Shown here: piece by piece, positions 1 through 6,338 of the stretch | Layout: every line of letters begins with the position of its first letter | Position numbering within the stretch: position 1 is the first letter of the stretch | NCBI GenBank assembly: GCA_041161475.1 | Contig: JBEAUL010000040.1 | Coordinates: forward strand, 1-6,338 | Direction of reading: 5' to 3' | Length of the DNA stretch: 6,338 bases | Origin: JBEAUL01 sp041161475 | Lineage (GTDB): Bacteria > Pseudomonadota > Gammaproteobacteria > UBA6186 > Azoamicaceae | The notes under the pieces: model-generated | The model's input: the letters and a program-made list of their open reading frames with translations, nothing else | The model's database searches: none | Told to the model about the DNA's origin: nothing | Made by a program: the position numbers and the translations under genes

Positions 1-2218
1 TGTCATTATCGTGCTATTAGGATTAACCATTAGCGGTATATTGGCGCTCAAACTGGGGCATGATGTCACGCTTCCAATTATGCGACTTACCGAAACAGTA
101 GAAAAAATCACGCACGGTCACTTTACACTTCCTGAACCACGTGAACAGCCCTTATACCGAGAATTTCAAATATTAGAGGCAGGCATTCATACCATGGCCA
201 CAGAATTGTGTAACGCGCATGGTGAATTGCAAAATAAAGTCAACAAAGCCACAGCAGACTTAAGACGCAGCTTAGAAATGATCGAGGTTCAAAATCTTGA
301 ACTGGAATTGGCCCGAAAACACGCTGAAAACCTCAATGAAATGAAATCACAATTCTTGGCCAATATGAGCCATGAAATCAGAACACCCTTAAACGGTCTG
401 ATTGGCTTTATCCATTTGTTAAAAAAATCTCCCCTGAATCCCAGACAAGCGGACTATATCGCCATTGTTGAAAAATCTTCTAACTATCTTTTGGCCATTA
501 TCAATGATATTCTCGATTTTTCTAAAATTGAAGCCAACAAGCTACAACTCGAACTCATGCCCATTGATTTATATGAATGTGTAGAAGATGTTTTAACTTT
601 ATTCGCACCCAATGCCCAAGAAAAACACATTGAACTTGTTCCCATCGTTTATTCAGATGTGCCTCCTTGCGTGATGGGCGATCCGATGCGCATTAAACAA
701 ATTATCACCAACCTGGTCAGTAACGCGATTAAATTTACACGAGAAGGAGGGGTGATTGTGCGAGTCATGCTGGAGCAAGCACTCGAAACACAATACCGCA
801 TCAGCATTAGCGTGACAGATACTGGCATTGGTATGTCGATGGACGAACAACAAGCCCTTTTTCAAGCCTTTAATCAACCCATGGGCACTTCGCGTAAATA
901 CGGTGGCACAGGCCTTGGACTTGCTATTTCTAAAAAATTAGTTGAGCAGATGGATGGGGTCATTGGCTTAGAAAGCGAGCCTGGAAAAGGAGCGACCTTC
1001 TGGTTCACCTTTATTGCCGATAAACCAGATGAATCAATCGGACGAAAAGAAGAATCCACTCAATTACAAGGCACTCGATTGTTGCTCTGTGAAAAAAATC
1101 CCATGACACGACTGGCGCTCTCTCATTTACTTACCCGCTGGGGTATCCGTGTTAAAGAAGTTGATCAACTGGAAAATATTAAGCCTGCTTTAGAACAGGC
1201 CATGCTGGAAAAAGACCCTTTTTGGATTGTTTTATTTGGGGTCAATCAAGTGAATCATCTCGAACACCATTGTCAAACTTATCCCTGCCCAACAGCTATT
1301 TTAGGGAATACAAGCAATCCAGAACACTATCAACCCTTATTAGATCAAGGCGTTGCACTCTATCTCTCAAAACCTGTTACCCGTAAAAAATTCTTTGATG
1401 CCTTATGTCAATTGTTGTCTATTACCAATATCCCTTCAGAAACCCCTTGTCTTGAATCGCCACCCCAAACAGAGTTAACTTCACCCATATTACCCTCTGC
1501 TCGAACCCAAATTTTAACAGTGGATGATCACCCAGATAATTTAAAACTGATTCAAGCACTGGTACAAGAATTGGGCGCAGAGGCAGACACCGCCATGAGT
1601 GGCCGTATTGCAGTGTCGCGCCTAAAAACACATCGATACAACCTCATTTTTATGGACATACAAATGCCAGAAATGAATGGCATTGAAGCCACCCAAGCCA
1701 TTCGCGCCTGGGAATTAGAGGAACAGCTTGAACCCACTCCAATTATTGCACTCACAGCCCACGCCATGGTGAATGAGCGAGAAGCCTTGATGCAAGCCGG
1801 TTTTAATGACTATTTGATTAAACCTGTCACAGAACAAACGCTACGAATGATTATTTCTAAATGGACACAACGCGGTATTACGTTTAATCGAACCGTCTCC
1901 ACCCCTCCGGCAATCAGTCAATCGAAAATAGATGCCATACAAAAAGATATTTTATCTCAACTCATTGCCAGCTTATCGACTGAGCACAGTCAAATTATGC
2001 AAGCTTTTGAAGCCGGTGATTTGGTATTGATGCGCGACCGAGTACATCGCTTACATGGCGCCGTATGTTACTGCGGTGTTCCTGCGTTCCGCACTTGCAT
2101 TCAAGCCTTAGAAAATGCCATTGTCAGCGCAGACAAAGAAGGGATAGAGCGTTGCCTTTATACTTTTACAGCAGAATGCAATGCCTTAACAAGCACGGCT
2201 TTGTTGAGTCCCGCCTAG
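1..2218 (+). CDS. barA: Hybrid sensor histidine kinase, BarA/GacS/LetS type (5' partial)
   Basis: This is an inner-membrane tripartite sensor kinase. In this family it passes phosphate to a UvrY/GacA/LetA-type regulator that controls CsrA-sequestering small RNAs. The frame is open to the left edge, so the true start and periplasmic sensor are missing. Residues are counted from the GTG at 11, which is probably internal. The order is: end of a membrane helix (1-15), HAMP (about 12-65), coiled coil (68-110), HisKA with phospho-acceptor H121 in SHEIRTP, and HATPase_c (about 222-336) with N234/N238, D270-TGIG and GGTGLGL at 298-304. A degenerate receiver (about 354-470) follows, then an intact receiver with D505/D506, phospho-acceptor D549, T582 and K604, and a C-terminal Hpt domain with H679 in HRLHG. 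The 735 residues after the membrane match E. coli BarA from memory. Family assignment is firm; the choice among barA, gacS and letS is only naming. No clear terminator follows. Confidence 0.93.
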   Translation, partial: VIIVLLGLTISGILALKLGHDVTLPIMRLTETVEKITHGHFTLPEPREQPLYREFQILEAGIHTMATELCNAHGELQNKVNKATADLRRSLEMIEVQNLELELARKHAENLNEMKSQFLANMSHEIRTPLNGLIGFIHLLKKSPLNPRQADYIAIVEKSSNYLLAIINDILDFSKIEANKLQLELMPIDLYECVEDVLTLFAPNAQEKHIELVPIVYSDVPPCVMGDPMRIKQIITNLVSNAIKFTREGGVIVRVMLEQALETQYRISISVTDTGIGMSMDEQQALFQAFNQPMGTSRKYGGTGLGLAISKKLVEQMDGVIGLESEPGKGATFWFTFIADKPDESIGRKEESTQLQGTRLLLCEKNPMTRLALSHLLTRWGIRVKEVDQLENIKPALEQAMLEKDPFWIVLFGVNQVNHLEHHCQTYPCPTAILGNTSNPEHYQPLLDQGVALYLSKPVTRKKFFDALCQLLSITNIPSETPCLESPPQTELTSPILPSARTQILTVDDHPDNLKLIQALVQELGAEADTAMSGRIAVSRLKTHRYNLIFMDIQMPEMNGIEATQAIRAWELEEQLEPTPIIALTAHAMVNEREALMQAGFNDYLIKPVTEQTLRMIISKWTQRGITFNRTVSTPPAISQSKIDAIQKDILSQLIASLSTEHSQIMQAFEAGDLVLMRDRVHRLHGAVCYCGVPAFRTCIQALENAIVSADKEGIERCLYTFTAECNALTSTALLSPA

Positions 2219-2267
2219 CAGAAACCTGGCTTAGACCTTCCACCTAAGGAAAATATTCGGTACACTA

Positions 2268-2296
2268 TTGGCCATTATAGTCAACATTAATACATT
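2268..2296 (+). promoter_or_regulatory. Possible sigma-70 promoter for bioY
   Basis: TTGGCC (2268-2273) and TACATT (2291-2296) are separated by 17 bases; each matches 4 of 6 consensus positions. An alternative -10 element, TATAGT (2276-2281), matches 5 of 6 but has no good -35 partner. The gap from 2219 to 2362 is the only place for a bioY promoter unless bioY is read through from the kinase gene. This is a weak match by eye. Confidence 0.25.
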
Positions 2297-2350
2297 ATCG
2301 CGTATGTACACGTCAGTATACAACCGCGAGTATCTTAAGCCGACAACCCA

Positions 2351-2355
2351 AGGAG
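2351..2355 (+). promoter_or_regulatory. Ribosome binding site of bioY
   Basis: AGGAG lies 7 bases before the ATG at 2363, a strong and well-spaced Shine-Dalgarno sequence. It supports this start over the later in-frame ATG codons within bioY. Confidence 0.8.
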
Positions 2356-2362
2356 AAACGCT

Positions 2363-2947
2363 ATGTCTACAGTCGTCTCGACGACCACAGCAGTGCCAGC
2401 TACCCATCGTCTACCGCTTTCTTTCTGGCGCGCTCATATAATGCCTGTTACGATTGGTTGTGCCCTCATGATCTTGTTTACTAAAATCAGCATTCCATTG
2501 CAACCTGTGCCCATTTCACTGCAAACCGTTGCGGTCATGCTTATCGGGTTATTATACAGCCGTGCAAATGCGATCCAATCTATCGCCAGCTATTTGGCTT
2601 TAGGGGCGCTCGGCTTACCTGTGTTTGCTACTACAGCAGGCGTATCTGCACTTATTGGGCCTACAGGCGGATACCTACTGGGATTTTTAGTGGCTGTTAC
2701 GGTTATGGGAATTGCGCGAGAAAAATGGTTTAGCAAAGCTACTTGGGTAAACCAAGTGATACTCTGCTTGTTCGGTACCGGAGTTATTTTTGGATTAGGT
2801 ATTTCTTGGCTTGCTAGCCTCATTGGTTTAAAACAAGCATTTGCGCTTGGTTTTATGCCTTTTGTACTGCCCGCAATTGTAAAAGTAGGTATCTTAACCA
2901 GCTTACTGAAGCTGTATCGCAATTTGACTAAAAATTCTGTTTTGTAA
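2363..2947 (+). CDS. bioY: BioY, substrate-binding (S) component of a biotin ECF transporter
   Basis: This is an integral inner-membrane protein that binds biotin for uptake. The 194 residues are almost entirely hydrophobic, with about six membrane segments starting near residue 25, as in the family. Recognisable BioY motifs are LQPVPISLQT (46-55), the following ALGALGLPVF stretch (79-88) and GPTGGYLLGF (99-108). The C-terminal segment GFMPFVLPAIVK (163-174) aligns with the family PF-x-PGD-LLK motif, but the Gly-Asp pair is Pro170-Ala171 while Lys174 is kept. The start is ATG with AGGAG 7 bases upstream. No bioM or bioN (energizing ATPase and T component) is in the window. The protein may therefore work alone, as reported for some solitary BioY proteins, or share an ECF module encoded elsewhere. 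The gene is convergent with acpS, and regulation is not evident. Confidence 0.92.
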   Translation: MSTVVSTTTAVPATHRLPLSFWRAHIMPVTIGCALMILFTKISIPLQPVPISLQTVAVMLIGLLYSRANAIQSIASYLALGALGLPVFATTAGVSALIGPTGGYLLGFLVAVTVMGIAREKWFSKATWVNQVILCLFGTGVIFGLGISWLASLIGLKQAFALGFMPFVLPAIVKVGILTSLLKLYRNLTKNSVL

Positions 2948-2965
2948 AAAACGCTTCGTGAACAA

Positions 2966-2996
2966 CTCCCTTTGTTATCCTTAGGTACGAAGGGAG
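2966..2996 (-). terminator. Possible terminator of the lepB-acpS operon
   Basis: CTCCCTTTGT (2966-2975) pairs with ACGAAGGGAG (2987-2996). It forms a 10-base stem with one G-U or A-C position and an 11-base loop, 9 bases beyond the acpS stop. On the minus strand it is followed by TTGTTC, only moderately T-rich, and a run of six T lies about 14 bases further on. The plus-strand side (AAGTCTCG) has no T tract, so it is less convincing as a terminator for bioY. The stem is clear, but its function is inferred. Confidence 0.4.
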
Positions 2997-3014
2997 AAGT
3001 CTCGTTTACTTCTC
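2994..3014. repeat. Inverted repeat overlapping the acpS stop codon
   Basis: GAGAAGT (2994-3000) and ACTTCTC (3008-3014) are perfect 7-base inverted arms around a 7-base loop that includes part of the acpS stop region. The left arm shares GAG with the 2966-2996 stem, so the two hairpins are mutually exclusive. There is no T tract next to it. Confidence 0.4.
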
Positions 3015-3407
3015 TGACATAGCTAACATCACCACAAATGCCACCACATATTCTTTCTCATCGGAAGTTGTCAGTTGTGTGCTAATAATCTGATTATTTT
3101 TCAGTACTTGTGCGGTTTTCCCTAAAAAATGGACACTTGGCTTACCCAAATCATCATGTATCATTTCTATATCGGGTAGGCGCACACCACCACTAAAACC
3201 CGTCCCCAATGCCTTTACAACGGCCTCTTTTACCGCAAATCGTTTGGCTAAAAATTTGGCTGGAAATAAAGGTGGCGCTGTCTTAAAATGCGTTAACTCG
3301 TTTGCACTTAAAATTTTTTTTGCAAAATGGTCACCATATGCTTGCCACACCTTCTCTATTCGTGGCACATATACAATATCTGCACCAATACCAAAAATAT
3401 TACTCAT
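3006..3407 (-). CDS. acpS: Holo-[acyl-carrier-protein] synthase AcpS
   Basis: AcpS transfers the 4'-phosphopantetheine arm from coenzyme A to the serine of apo-ACP, making it active for fatty acid and lipid synthesis in the cytosol. At 133 residues it is close to the usual 125-130. The N-terminal GIGADIV has the magnesium-binding D10, and the second signature FLAKRFAVKEAVVKALGTG (52-70) carries K60 and the metal ligand E61. The later LGKP motif (87-90) is also typical. The ATG at 3407 lies inside the end of recO (8-base overlap). AGGAG at 3421-3425 stands 13 bases upstream, a little far, so translation probably relies partly on coupling to recO. No nearby in-frame upstream start was seen. It is the last gene of the operon. 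pdxJ, which usually lies between recO and acpS in gammaproteobacteria, is absent. Confidence 0.95.
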   Translation of the reverse strand: MSNIFGIGADIVYVPRIEKVWQAYGDHFAKKILSANELTHFKTAPPLFPAKFLAKRFAVKEAVVKALGTGFSGGVRLPDIEMIHDDLGKPSVHFLGKTAQVLKNNQIISTQLTTSDEKEYVVAFVVMLAMSEK

Positions 3408-4152
3408 GGCAATTACTACGCTCCTTTTCCTTGACGCTAGATTTACGCAACCATAAGCGTTGACTATTCAAAGGTTTATCCCCTAACTGTGCCCGCAGTG
3501 CTACGCGCGTTAATCGTTTTGCATCATATAAATGTTGTTTATCATCTAGTACTTCTGTCTCAAGGGCCCAAAAACTGTCTCCACGAATGGCACCTATCGT
3601 GCTTGCAGGAACAGGCCTCGGCCCTTTCAGCGGATCGAAAATATAATATTTATCTTGTGACACCAAAGTACCAGATTCAGGCTCATGTGTTAAGGGTAGC
3701 CCATAACCTAAAGCAGCGAGAAGACGTTTTTCGAATGGCCTTAGGGCCAAAGCAATATGTGTTTCGCAGGGATGCGTGTTTTGATTTAACAGCTTGTCTA
3801 ATACCTGCTCATAGGATTCAAAAACCAAGGTATTGGCTTCATTTCCTCGAAGCAAGCGGATCAGTAATTCATGGATATAGGCACAAGTAACAGAAACTGA
3901 ATAATTTACTGGTTGAGGCCAATAACGGTGTGCTTGGTAGTCACTTAAGCTCAGCAAATCACCTCGTCCTTGGGCACGAATATGCCAGGCAATAAAGGGC
4001 TGTAAGGTTGCTTGACCACCTCGTCTACGTTTCATTCCACGTGCAACAGTCAGTACGTGTCCCTGTCCTTGCGTTAAAAAATGAACTAACCCACTGGTTT
4101 CTTTAAAGGGTTCAATATGCAACACATAAGCTATTTCTTCTAAACGCAACAT
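3400..4152 (-). CDS. recO: DNA repair protein RecO
   Basis: RecO works with RecR (and RecF) to load RecA onto SSB-coated single-stranded DNA in gap repair, and it anneals complementary strands. The 250 residues match the usual 230-250. The N-terminal part (about 1-80) fits the OB fold, with the opening YVLHIEPFKETSGLVHFLT (9-27) and the basic ARGMKRRRGG segment (38-47). The helical C-terminal part contains LRPFEKRLLAALGYGLPL (137-154) and ends in the family-typical LGDKPLNSQRLWL. The four-cysteine zinc finger of many RecO proteins is absent, as in E. coli RecO. The ATG shares its first base with the last base of the era stop (TAATG), so translation is probably coupled to era; no strong ribosome binding site is visible. 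Confidence 0.93.
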   Translation of the reverse strand: MLRLEEIAYVLHIEPFKETSGLVHFLTQGQGHVLTVARGMKRRRGGQATLQPFIAWHIRAQGRGDLLSLSDYQAHRYWPQPVNYSVSVTCAYIHELLIRLLRGNEANTLVFESYEQVLDKLLNQNTHPCETHIALALRPFEKRLLAALGYGLPLTHEPESGTLVSQDKYYIFDPLKGPRPVPASTIGAIRGDSFWALETEVLDDKQHLYDAKRLTRVALRAQLGDKPLNSQRLWLRKSSVKEKERSNCHE

Positions 4153-5087
4153 TAGGGTAAATCAGTGTATCCCCAACTTGCTAGGGCACGTATGTCATCG
4201 GCCCATCCAGACTTTACCTTAACCCACAAGCTAAGATGTACTTTCATATTAAGTAAATTTTCTAAATCTTGACGGGCTAAAATACCAATATTTTTTAACC
4301 CCTCCCCTTTCGCGCCAATCACAATGGCTTTTTGTCCCTGACGTTCTACCCAAATAATGGCCCCAATTCGATATAAGCGTTCTTCTTTTTCAAATTGCTC
4401 TATTTCAACGGTCATAGAGTAGGGCAATTCTTGGCCTAAAAAACGCGTTAATTTTTCTCGAATGATTTCTGCCGCCATAAATCGAGGAGATTTATCGGTA
4501 ATTTGATCGGCTGGAAAATAATGTGGGCCGACTGGCAATAAGGCCTCAATCGCTGACTCCAGGGCATCAATTTGTATGCGTTTTTCTGCAGAAATCAAAA
4601 AAATGGATGAAAAATGCATTTTTTTACTTAAAGTATCGACATGTGGTAACAAACGTTTTTTGTCTTTTACTAGATCTACTTTATTTACGACCAAAAAAAC
4701 AGGACAACGCAACTTTTTAACCGTATTTAAAACCAACTCGTCTTCTGCAGTCCATTGTAAACTGTCTACCACAAATAAAGCTGCCTCAACGTCAATTAAC
4801 GCTGAACGCGCTGTTTTATTCATTTCTTTATTCAGCGCATGCAGTTCGGCTTGATGAATCCCCGGTGTATCGACATAAATGGTTTGTTTAGAGCCAACCG
4901 TTTTTACACCCAAAATACGATGACGCGTTGTTTGTGGTTTACCCGCAGTAATACTGATTTTATGGCCCAATAACTGGTTGATTAAGGTTGATTTCCCTAC
5001 ATTCGGCCTTCCTACAATCGCGACAAATCCACTGGTGGTATTACTGGACGAGAAAGATATATCTTGTTGGATTTGATTATCTGTCAT
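4152..5087 (-). CDS. era: GTPase Era
   Basis: Era is an essential GTPase that binds the 3' end of 16S rRNA and helps mature the 30S subunit at the membrane-cytosol boundary. All GTPase motifs are intact in 311 residues: G1 GRPNVGKST (26-34), G2 PQTTRHRI (51-58) with T54, G3 DTPG (73-76), G4 NKVD (135-138) and G5 SAE (166-168). The C-terminal KH domain (about 206-290) has VERQGQKAIVIGAKGEGL with the RNA-binding GAKG loop at 258-261. The N-terminus before G1 is about ten residues longer than in E. coli Era and rich in Ser, Asn and Gln. The start ATG lies within the last 11 bases of rnc, with AGGGG about 10 bases upstream inside rnc. The rnc-era-recO order is the classic operon. Confidence 0.97.
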   Translation of the reverse strand: MTDNQIQQDISFSSSNTTSGFVAIVGRPNVGKSTLINQLLGHKISITAGKPQTTRHRILGVKTVGSKQTIYVDTPGIHQAELHALNKEMNKTARSALIDVEAALFVVDSLQWTAEDELVLNTVKKLRCPVFLVVNKVDLVKDKKRLLPHVDTLSKKMHFSSIFLISAEKRIQIDALESAIEALLPVGPHYFPADQITDKSPRFMAAEIIREKLTRFLGQELPYSMTVEIEQFEKEERLYRIGAIIWVERQGQKAIVIGAKGEGLKNIGILARQDLENLLNMKVHLSLWVKVKSGWADDIRALASWGYTDLP

Positions 5088-5775
5088 TGATCTTTACCCC
5101 TAATGCATTGAGAATAGCTTCTGCTGCCGCTTGCTCTGCTTTTTTGCGACTGTTTGCCTCACCTGTGGCAGTTAACGACAAGGCGCTGACTTCGCAGGCC
5201 ATTCGAAACGTAGGGTGATGCGAGTCACCCCAGGTGGCAACCACTGTATATGTCGGTAAGGGTAATTTTTTTGCTTGCAAATATTCTTGTAATCGGGTTT
5301 TCGCATCTTTATGGTGTGCATCAATCCACAGGGCTTCTTTTCCTGTACGATACCAAGACAGCACAATATTTTCACACATTTGCATGCCCGACTCTAGATA
5401 CATGGCACCAATCAATGCTTCTAAAGCATCCGCTAAAATAGAAGCGCGGTGTGCCCCCCCACCTTTTTTTTCACCTTGCCCCAATATCAAATGATTGTCT
5501 AAAGAAAAGCGGGATGCAATGTCTGCTAAAGCCGATTCGCATACCCATTTTGATCGAATACGGGTTAAATCGCCTTCTGAAGCATCTGGAAAATGGCTAA
5601 ATAAATGCGCCGCAACAATAAAATTTAAAACAGAATCTCCTAAAAATTCCAATCGTTCATTATTAGGGGTACCCGAAGAGCGATGCGTCAGCGCGTGCTG
5701 GAGCAATTGTTTGTCTTTAAACACATACCCTAATCGTTTCATTAAACTGTTAAGATTTTCTACAGAATTGACCAC
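5077..5775 (-). CDS. rnc: Ribonuclease III
   Basis: RNase III cleaves double-stranded RNA, processes rRNA precursors and trims many mRNAs in the cytosol. At 232 residues it is close to E. coli (226). The catalytic domain (about 5-150) has the signature NERLEFLGDSVL (39-50) with E40, E43 and D47, and the second acidic pair D116 and E119 in ASILADALEALIG. The double-stranded-RNA-binding domain (about 157-226) ends with ANSRKKAEQAAAEAILNAL. The start is GTG at 5775, directly after the lepB TAA, with GGGGA 8 bases upstream; the next ATG is codon 12. The GTG start gives the N-terminal length expected before the ALTHRS motif (28-33). The coding strand has A8 and G7 runs three bases apart, encoding EKKGGG (102-107). 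Confidence 0.97.
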   Translation of the reverse strand: MVNSVENLNSLMKRLGYVFKDKQLLQHALTHRSSGTPNNERLEFLGDSVLNFIVAAHLFSHFPDASEGDLTRIRSKWVCESALADIASRFSLDNHLILGQGEKKGGGAHRASILADALEALIGAMYLESGMQMCENIVLSWYRTGKEALWIDAHHKDAKTRLQEYLQAKKLPLPTYTVVATWGDSHHPTFRMACEVSALSLTATGEANSRKKAEQAAAEAILNALGVKINDR

Positions 5776-6338
5776 TTAAGAAATCCCCGTAAACAGTCTA
5801 TTCCAACGCAAGGCACGGTTTTCCCAATCAATACTGGTAAAGATAGCAAAAGCACGACCTTGTAAAGTAGAAGCTTTAACAAATCCCCAATAACGGCTGT
5901 CTAAGCTATTATCCCGATTATCTCCTAGAACATAATAACTTCCCTCGGGCACAGTCACCGACTGATACGGATAAATCATTTTTGATTGAGACAAACTGTT
6001 ATCCATTTTCAATAAAATATCATGTGTTTTTGAATCTAAATGTTCCGTGTGTCGACGAAAAGGCCAACCTTTCCACTGCTGTGGCACGGCCAACACATCA
6101 TCTTGAAACACTTGCAACATCGGTTTGTCATTGACATATAATATTTTGTTTTCATATCGAATGCGATCCCCCGGCAATCCCACGATGCGTTTAATCATGT
6201 CTTTTCGGCCCTTCGAAAACACGACCACATCTCCCCGCTCTGGGGCGCCCATCTTCCATAGCGTTTGCCCTGTAATAGGCAATTTTAACCCATAACAGTA
6301 CTTATTCACCAAAATAAAATCACCCTCTAACAAGGTTG
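5776..6338 (-). CDS. lepB: Signal peptidase I (5' partial)
   Basis: Signal peptidase I is an inner-membrane Ser-Lys protease that removes signal peptides from exported proteins on the periplasmic face. Only the C-terminal 187 or so residues are in the window; the frame is open at the right edge. The first visible residues (T-L-L-E-G-D-F-I-L-V-N-K) follow the SGSMxP box directly, so the catalytic serine and the membrane anchors lie just outside. Numbering from the internal TTG at 6333, the general base lysine is K48 in MIKRIVGLPGD (46-56). Box E is GDNRDNSLDSRYWGFV (137-152). The long insert between these boxes resembles gammaproteobacterial LepB. The stop codon abuts the rnc GTG start with no gap. 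The operon order implies lepA may lie further upstream, out of view. Confidence 0.96.
   Translation of the reverse strand, partial: TLLEGDFILVNKYCYGLKLPITGQTLWKMGAPERGDVVVFSKGRKDMIKRIVGLPGDRIRYENKILYVNDKPMLQVFQDDVLAVPQQWKGWPFRRHTEHLDSKTHDILLKMDNSLSQSKMIYPYQSVTVPEGSYYVLGDNRDNSLDSRYWGFVKASTLQGRAFAIFTSIDWENRALRWNRLFTGIS

Noticed and set aside
11..13. GTG as the start codon of the kinase gene
   Set aside because: The frame is open to the window edge with hydrophobic residues (V-I-I) before it, and family members have a sensor domain and another membrane helix upstream. The GTG is most likely an internal valine.
2065..2247. Open frame (+) overlapping the end of the kinase gene
   Set aside because: It lies in another frame over the Hpt domain, has no recognisable content and is explained as a shadow.
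2230..2248. Possible terminator after the kinase gene (CTTAG/CTAAG)
   Set aside because: The stem is only 5 bases with a 9-base loop and no following T tract, too weak to call.
2315..2323. AGTATACAA resembles one half of the E. coli BirA operator (GGTTTACAA)
   Set aside because: No matching left half is found 14-16 bases upstream, and the match is partly explained by the GTATAC palindrome.
2590..2922. 110-codon open frame on the minus strand within bioY
   Set aside because: It is antisense to a well-recognised BioY protein and its translation has no family features.
3489..3890. 133-codon open frame on the plus strand within recO
   Set aside because: It is antisense to recO, with no visible ribosome binding site or protein motif; it is a shadow frame.
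4523..4854. Two overlapping plus-strand open frames within era
   Set aside because: They are antisense to the Era GTPase domain, and their translations look like reverse-frame composition rather than a protein.
6331..6333. TTG as the start codon of lepB
   Set aside because: It is the conserved leucine just after the SGSMxPT box of signal peptidase I, so it is internal and the gene continues past the right edge.

Overview
The window is an ordinary chromosomal stretch from a gammaproteobacterium. The evidence is the conserved operon order lepB-rnc-era-recO-acpS, a zinc-finger-less RecO of gammaproteobacterial type, and a tripartite BarA/GacS/LetS-type hybrid kinase. The moderately AT-rich sequence, the single biotin-uptake gene and the absence of pdxJ from its usual place would suit a host-associated or Legionellales-like lineage. 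That placement is a low-confidence inference; nothing here names a genus.

Layout: positions 1-2218 (+) hold the 3' part of a barA/gacS/letS-like sensor kinase gene, cut by the left window edge. A 144-base gap follows, with a weak possible promoter and a strong ribosome binding site for bioY (2363-2947, +), a biotin transporter S component. A 58-base convergent gap (2948-3005) contains two overlapping hairpins. The rest is on the minus strand, read right to left: lepB (cut by the right edge), rnc, era, recO and acpS, packed as one operon. lepB and rnc abut with no gap, rnc and era overlap by 11 bases, era and recO by 1, and recO and acpS by 8.

Together the genes cover housekeeping functions: protein export processing (LepB), double-stranded RNA processing (Rnc), 30S ribosome maturation (Era), recombinational repair (RecO) and activation of acyl carrier protein (AcpS). 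A global two-component regulator and a vitamin importer lie on the opposite strand. Biotin (BioY) and holo-ACP (AcpS) both feed fatty acid synthesis, but the genes are convergent and there is no sign of shared regulation.

No mobile element, CRISPR array, tRNA, rRNA or defence system was found, and no undescribed system. The points worth a second look are modest: pdxJ is missing between recO and acpS, bioY lies between acpS and the kinase gene, the kinase has a receiver domain lacking its phospho-acceptor, rnc carries adjacent homopolymer tracts, and rnc has no leader between it and lepB.
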